Shown here piece after piece: positions 61,933-64,000 of a stretch of 64,000 bases of DNA. The DNA lies in the NCBI GenBank assembly GCA_900079685.1, contig LT599018.1, positions 2,271,486 to 2,335,485 of the forward strand, in the 5' to 3' direction. Position 1 is the stretch's first letter. Every line of letters starts with the position of its first letter. The position numbers were made by a program, and so were the translations under genes. The notes under the pieces were generated by a model, which was not told where the DNA came from, made no database searches, and saw only the letters and a program-made list of their open reading frames with translations. This stretch comes from an uncultured delta proteobacterium (GTDB taxonomy: Bacteria > Desulfobacterota > Desulfovibrionia > Desulfovibrionales > Desulfovibrionaceae).

Positions 61933-63767
61933 TGCCTCAGGAAAAACCCCTCCTGCGCCTTTTGAGTTGTGGCAGCGTGGATGACGGCAAAAGCACCCTT
62001 ATCGGTCGCATTCTCCACGACTGCGGTATCCTGTATGAAGACCAATTGACCCTTTTGGGAAAAGAACGCACTCCAGAAGGGCTGCCGGATTTTTCAGCCC
62101 TTCTGGATGGCCTGCTGGCCGAACGGGAACAGGCCATAACCATAGACCTGGCGTATCGCACTTTTCGCACTGCAACACGCCGCTATCTGGTGGCCGATGC
62201 CCCAGGCCATGAACAATATACCCGCAACATGGTCACCGGAGCTTCCAGGGCCGAGGTCGCCTTACTGCTTATTGATGCCGTGCGGGCCAAAGGCGGGCTT
62301 TTGCCCCAAACCCTTCGCCATACCATGGTGGCTTCACTTATGGGCATTCCCCATATGGTTGTGGCTGTCAACAAGATGGATAGCCGAGGGTATGAACAGG
62401 CTGTTTTTACGGCTATTGAAAAAGAATATCTGGAACGTATCGCCGGGTTACACTTTGTCTCGCTCCATTGTGTGCCGGTTTCAGCTTTGCGGGGAGACAA
62501 TGTCTGCTACGTAAGTCAGGCCATGCCTTGGTACAAGGGGCCGACCTTGCTGGATATTCTGGAAAACCTGGAGCCGGCTCGACCGGCTTGCGGCTCTTTT
62601 CGATTGCCGGTGCAGTGGGTGGCCAGAACTCCGGAGTTCAGGGGACTGACCGGCACAATACTTTCAGGCACAGTTACAGTTGGCCAGAAGGTGGCTCTGT
62701 CGCCCTCCGGCCTGACCGCCACAGTCAAACGCCTTTCTAATTCAGCCGGAGACAGGAAAGAGGTCGGGGCGGAAGAGGCCGTCTGTTTACAGTTGACCGA
62801 AGATCTGGATGTGGGCCGGGGTGAGGTGCTTTCCGATGTGGATGATCGGCCGGAAGTGGGCGATCACCTGGCCGCCCGGCTGGTCTGGTTTGACGAAGCG
62901 CCTTTGGTGCCTGGCCGGACATACCTTTTCCGGCAGGCTTCGGCTTCGGCCCGTGCTACGATGACAGAAATTTCAGCCAAGATAAGCCTGGAAACTTTAG
63001 GGGAAATTCCAGCCAAAGAGTTGCGGTGGAATGACGTAGGAATCATCAAACTGCGGCTGGATCGTAAGCTGGCGTTGGCCCCATATGCTGAAAGCCGTGA
63101 CCTCGGTGGTTTTATTCTGATTGACCCCATTAATGCTTCGACGTTGGGCGCGGGCTTGATAGACTTTGTCATGCGGCGCAGCCACAACATTCACCCGCAT
63201 AATTTTTCCTTGAATGCGAAAGCGCAGGCGCTTCAGAAAGGCCAGACACCCAGGGTTCTCTGGTTCATGGGCCTGTCGGCTTCCGGAAAATCGACTCTGG
63301 CTGAACGGGTTGCCAATATCCTGCACGCTCAAGGTCGGCATGTCTATATCTTGGATGGCGACAATCTGCGCAATGGCCTGAACCAAGATTTGGGTTTTTC
63401 CGAGGCCGCCAGGGCTGAAAATATCCGCCGAGCAGCCGAAGTGGCTAAACTCATGACCGAAGCCGGGCTCATCGTGCTGGCCTCTTTTATCTCCCCTTAC
63501 AAGCGTGATCGGCAGGCTGCCCGGTCTATTTTTCCACCGGGGACTTTTTTGGAAATTTTTGTCGATACGCCCTTGTCAGTCTGCGTGGCCCGCGACCCCA
63601 AGGGCCTCTATGCTCAAGCCCTGGATGGCCGTCTGCCCAATTTTACTGGCCTTTCGGCTCCGTTTGAGGCCCCGGAACAGCCCGAATTACATTTGGACGG
63701 TCAAGCCGATCCAGACGATCTTACCCAGACAATTTTGGATTTTTTAGAACGGCTGGATACACAATGA
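61932..63767 (+). CDS. cysNC: Bifunctional sulfate adenylyltransferase GTPase / APS kinase
   Basis: 611 residues. The CysN part (1-435) is an EF-Tu-like GTPase that drives CysD: CGSVDDGKSTLIGR, VADAPGHEQYTRNMVTGAS and AVNKMDSRGYEQ. The CysC part (about 440-611) phosphorylates APS to PAPS: P-loop GLSASGKST (about 447-455), ILDGDNLRNGLNQDLGFS and ISPYKRDRQAARS. Both parts look complete, so the product would be PAPS. It overlaps the next gene by four bases (ATGA). Confidence 0.95.
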   Translation: MPQEKPLLRLLSCGSVDDGKSTLIGRILHDCGILYEDQLTLLGKERTPEGLPDFSALLDGLLAEREQAITIDLAYRTFRTATRRYLVADAPGHEQYTRNMVTGASRAEVALLLIDAVRAKGGLLPQTLRHTMVASLMGIPHMVVAVNKMDSRGYEQAVFTAIEKEYLERIAGLHFVSLHCVPVSALRGDNVCYVSQAMPWYKGPTLLDILENLEPARPACGSFRLPVQWVARTPEFRGLTGTILSGTVTVGQKVALSPSGLTATVKRLSNSAGDRKEVGAEEAVCLQLTEDLDVGRGEVLSDVDDRPEVGDHLAARLVWFDEAPLVPGRTYLFRQASASARATMTEISAKISLETLGEIPAKELRWNDVGIIKLRLDRKLALAPYAESRDLGGFILIDPINASTLGAGLIDFVMRRSHNIHPHNFSLNAKAQALQKGQTPRVLWFMGLSASGKSTLAERVANILHAQGRHVYILDGDNLRNGLNQDLGFSEAARAENIRRAAEVAKLMTEAGLIVLASFISPYKRDRQAARSIFPPGTFLEIFVDTPLSVCVARDPKGLYAQALDGRLPNFTGLSAPFEAPEQPELHLDGQADPDDLTQTILDFLERLDTQ

Positions 63768-64000
63768 AAAAAACCTTTACAGCTTCGGCTGGCTTAATCT
63801 GGACTTTTTGGCTCTTGCTCGGTTTTGGGTCCGTTTTTTTCATCTTCTTCGCCGCTAATGCCCGTTCAGCTTTTGGTCCGGAAAAAGAACTGAGGGTCGG
63901 TTACTTCCCTAACGTCACCCACGCCCACGCTCTTATCGCTCAAAATATGGCCCTTGAGGGCCGAGGCTGGTTTGAAGAGCGTTTACCCGGCGTCACTATA
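63764..64000 (+). CDS. SsuA/TauA-like sulfonate ABC transporter substrate-binding protein, N-terminal part
   Basis: The first 79 residues before the window ends. A signal peptide or membrane anchor (TASAGLIWTFWLLLGFGSVFF) is followed by ELRVGYFPNVTHAHALIAQ, the start of the type II periplasmic binding domain of nitrate/sulfonate/taurine transporters. The start overlaps the cysNC stop as ATGA, so the binding protein is translationally coupled to the PAPS genes. Ligand is not decided by this fragment; an aliphatic sulfonate or sulfate ester fits the neighbours. Confidence 0.75.
   Translation, partial: MKKTFTASAGLIWTFWLLLGFGSVFFIFFAANARSAFGPEKELRVGYFPNVTHAHALIAQNMALEGRGWFEERLPGVTI

Overview
The window is GC-rich DNA from a bacterium with an outer membrane, most likely a sulfate-reducing Desulfovibrio-like deltaproteobacterium (Desulfobacterota). 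This is inferred from the gene set: type III glutamine synthetase, the LL-diaminopimelate aminotransferase route, a lysS-lolC-lolD-bamA operon whose BamA has an extra N-terminal domain, and intergenic G/C-rich palindromes. No rRNA or ribosomal protein gene is present to confirm it.

Layout. 1-11.4 kb (+): end of glnN, the large glutamate synthase gltB, dapF, dapL, a NifA-like sigma-54 activator and an M20 amidohydrolase, i.e. nitrogen assimilation and lysine/mDAP synthesis. 11.7-24.4 kb (-): an envelope-biogenesis block in two transcription groups, lysS-lolC-lolD-bamA (then an amidase) and skp-lpxD-fabZ-lpxA-lpxI, with one small membrane-protein gene on the other strand. 24.6-39.8 kb: mostly housekeeping genes (TtcA-like thiolase, M23 peptidase, PAP2 phosphatase, HEAT-like protein, polA, a membrane-anchored PstS-like protein, class V aminotransferase, threonine aldolase, DUF1844, argC, a CitC-like/SGNH-like fusion, an MBL hydrolase).

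A tRNA-Arg(CCG) with its own promoter at 40.07 kb marks the edge of an accessory region. To its right base composition becomes more A+T-rich and patchy. 40.4-51.2 kb (-) is one tight 13-gene unit: two acyl carrier proteins, two KASIII-type condensing enzymes, an SDR reductase, a stand-alone amino-acid-type adenylation enzyme, an esterase, a NeuD/PglD-like acyltransferase, two paralogous GNAT-like proteins, an FkbM methyltransferase, a radical SAM enzyme and a coupled 56-codon ORF. A decayed ISAs1-family transposase separates it from 52-61 kb (+), which holds two GT8/KpsC-like fusion glycosyltransferases, a GT2 fusion between them, and a ParB-like/nucleotidyltransferase-like/DegT triple fusion whose DegT domain has glutamine where the PLP lysine is expected. 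I infer that the two halves build and decorate a surface glycan (capsule, O-antigen or flagellar glycan) with an unusual acyl or aminoacyl group.

The right end holds cysD, a cysN-cysC fusion and the start of an SsuA-like sulfonate-binding protein: an ATP-sulfurylase/APS-kinase module for PAPS supply or sulfur assimilation.

Between genes the core region carries several families of long, near-perfect palindromes (1.1, 1.4, 6.9, 11.4, 11.6, 15.6, 18.0 and 36.4 kb), two of which share a core with co-varying arms.
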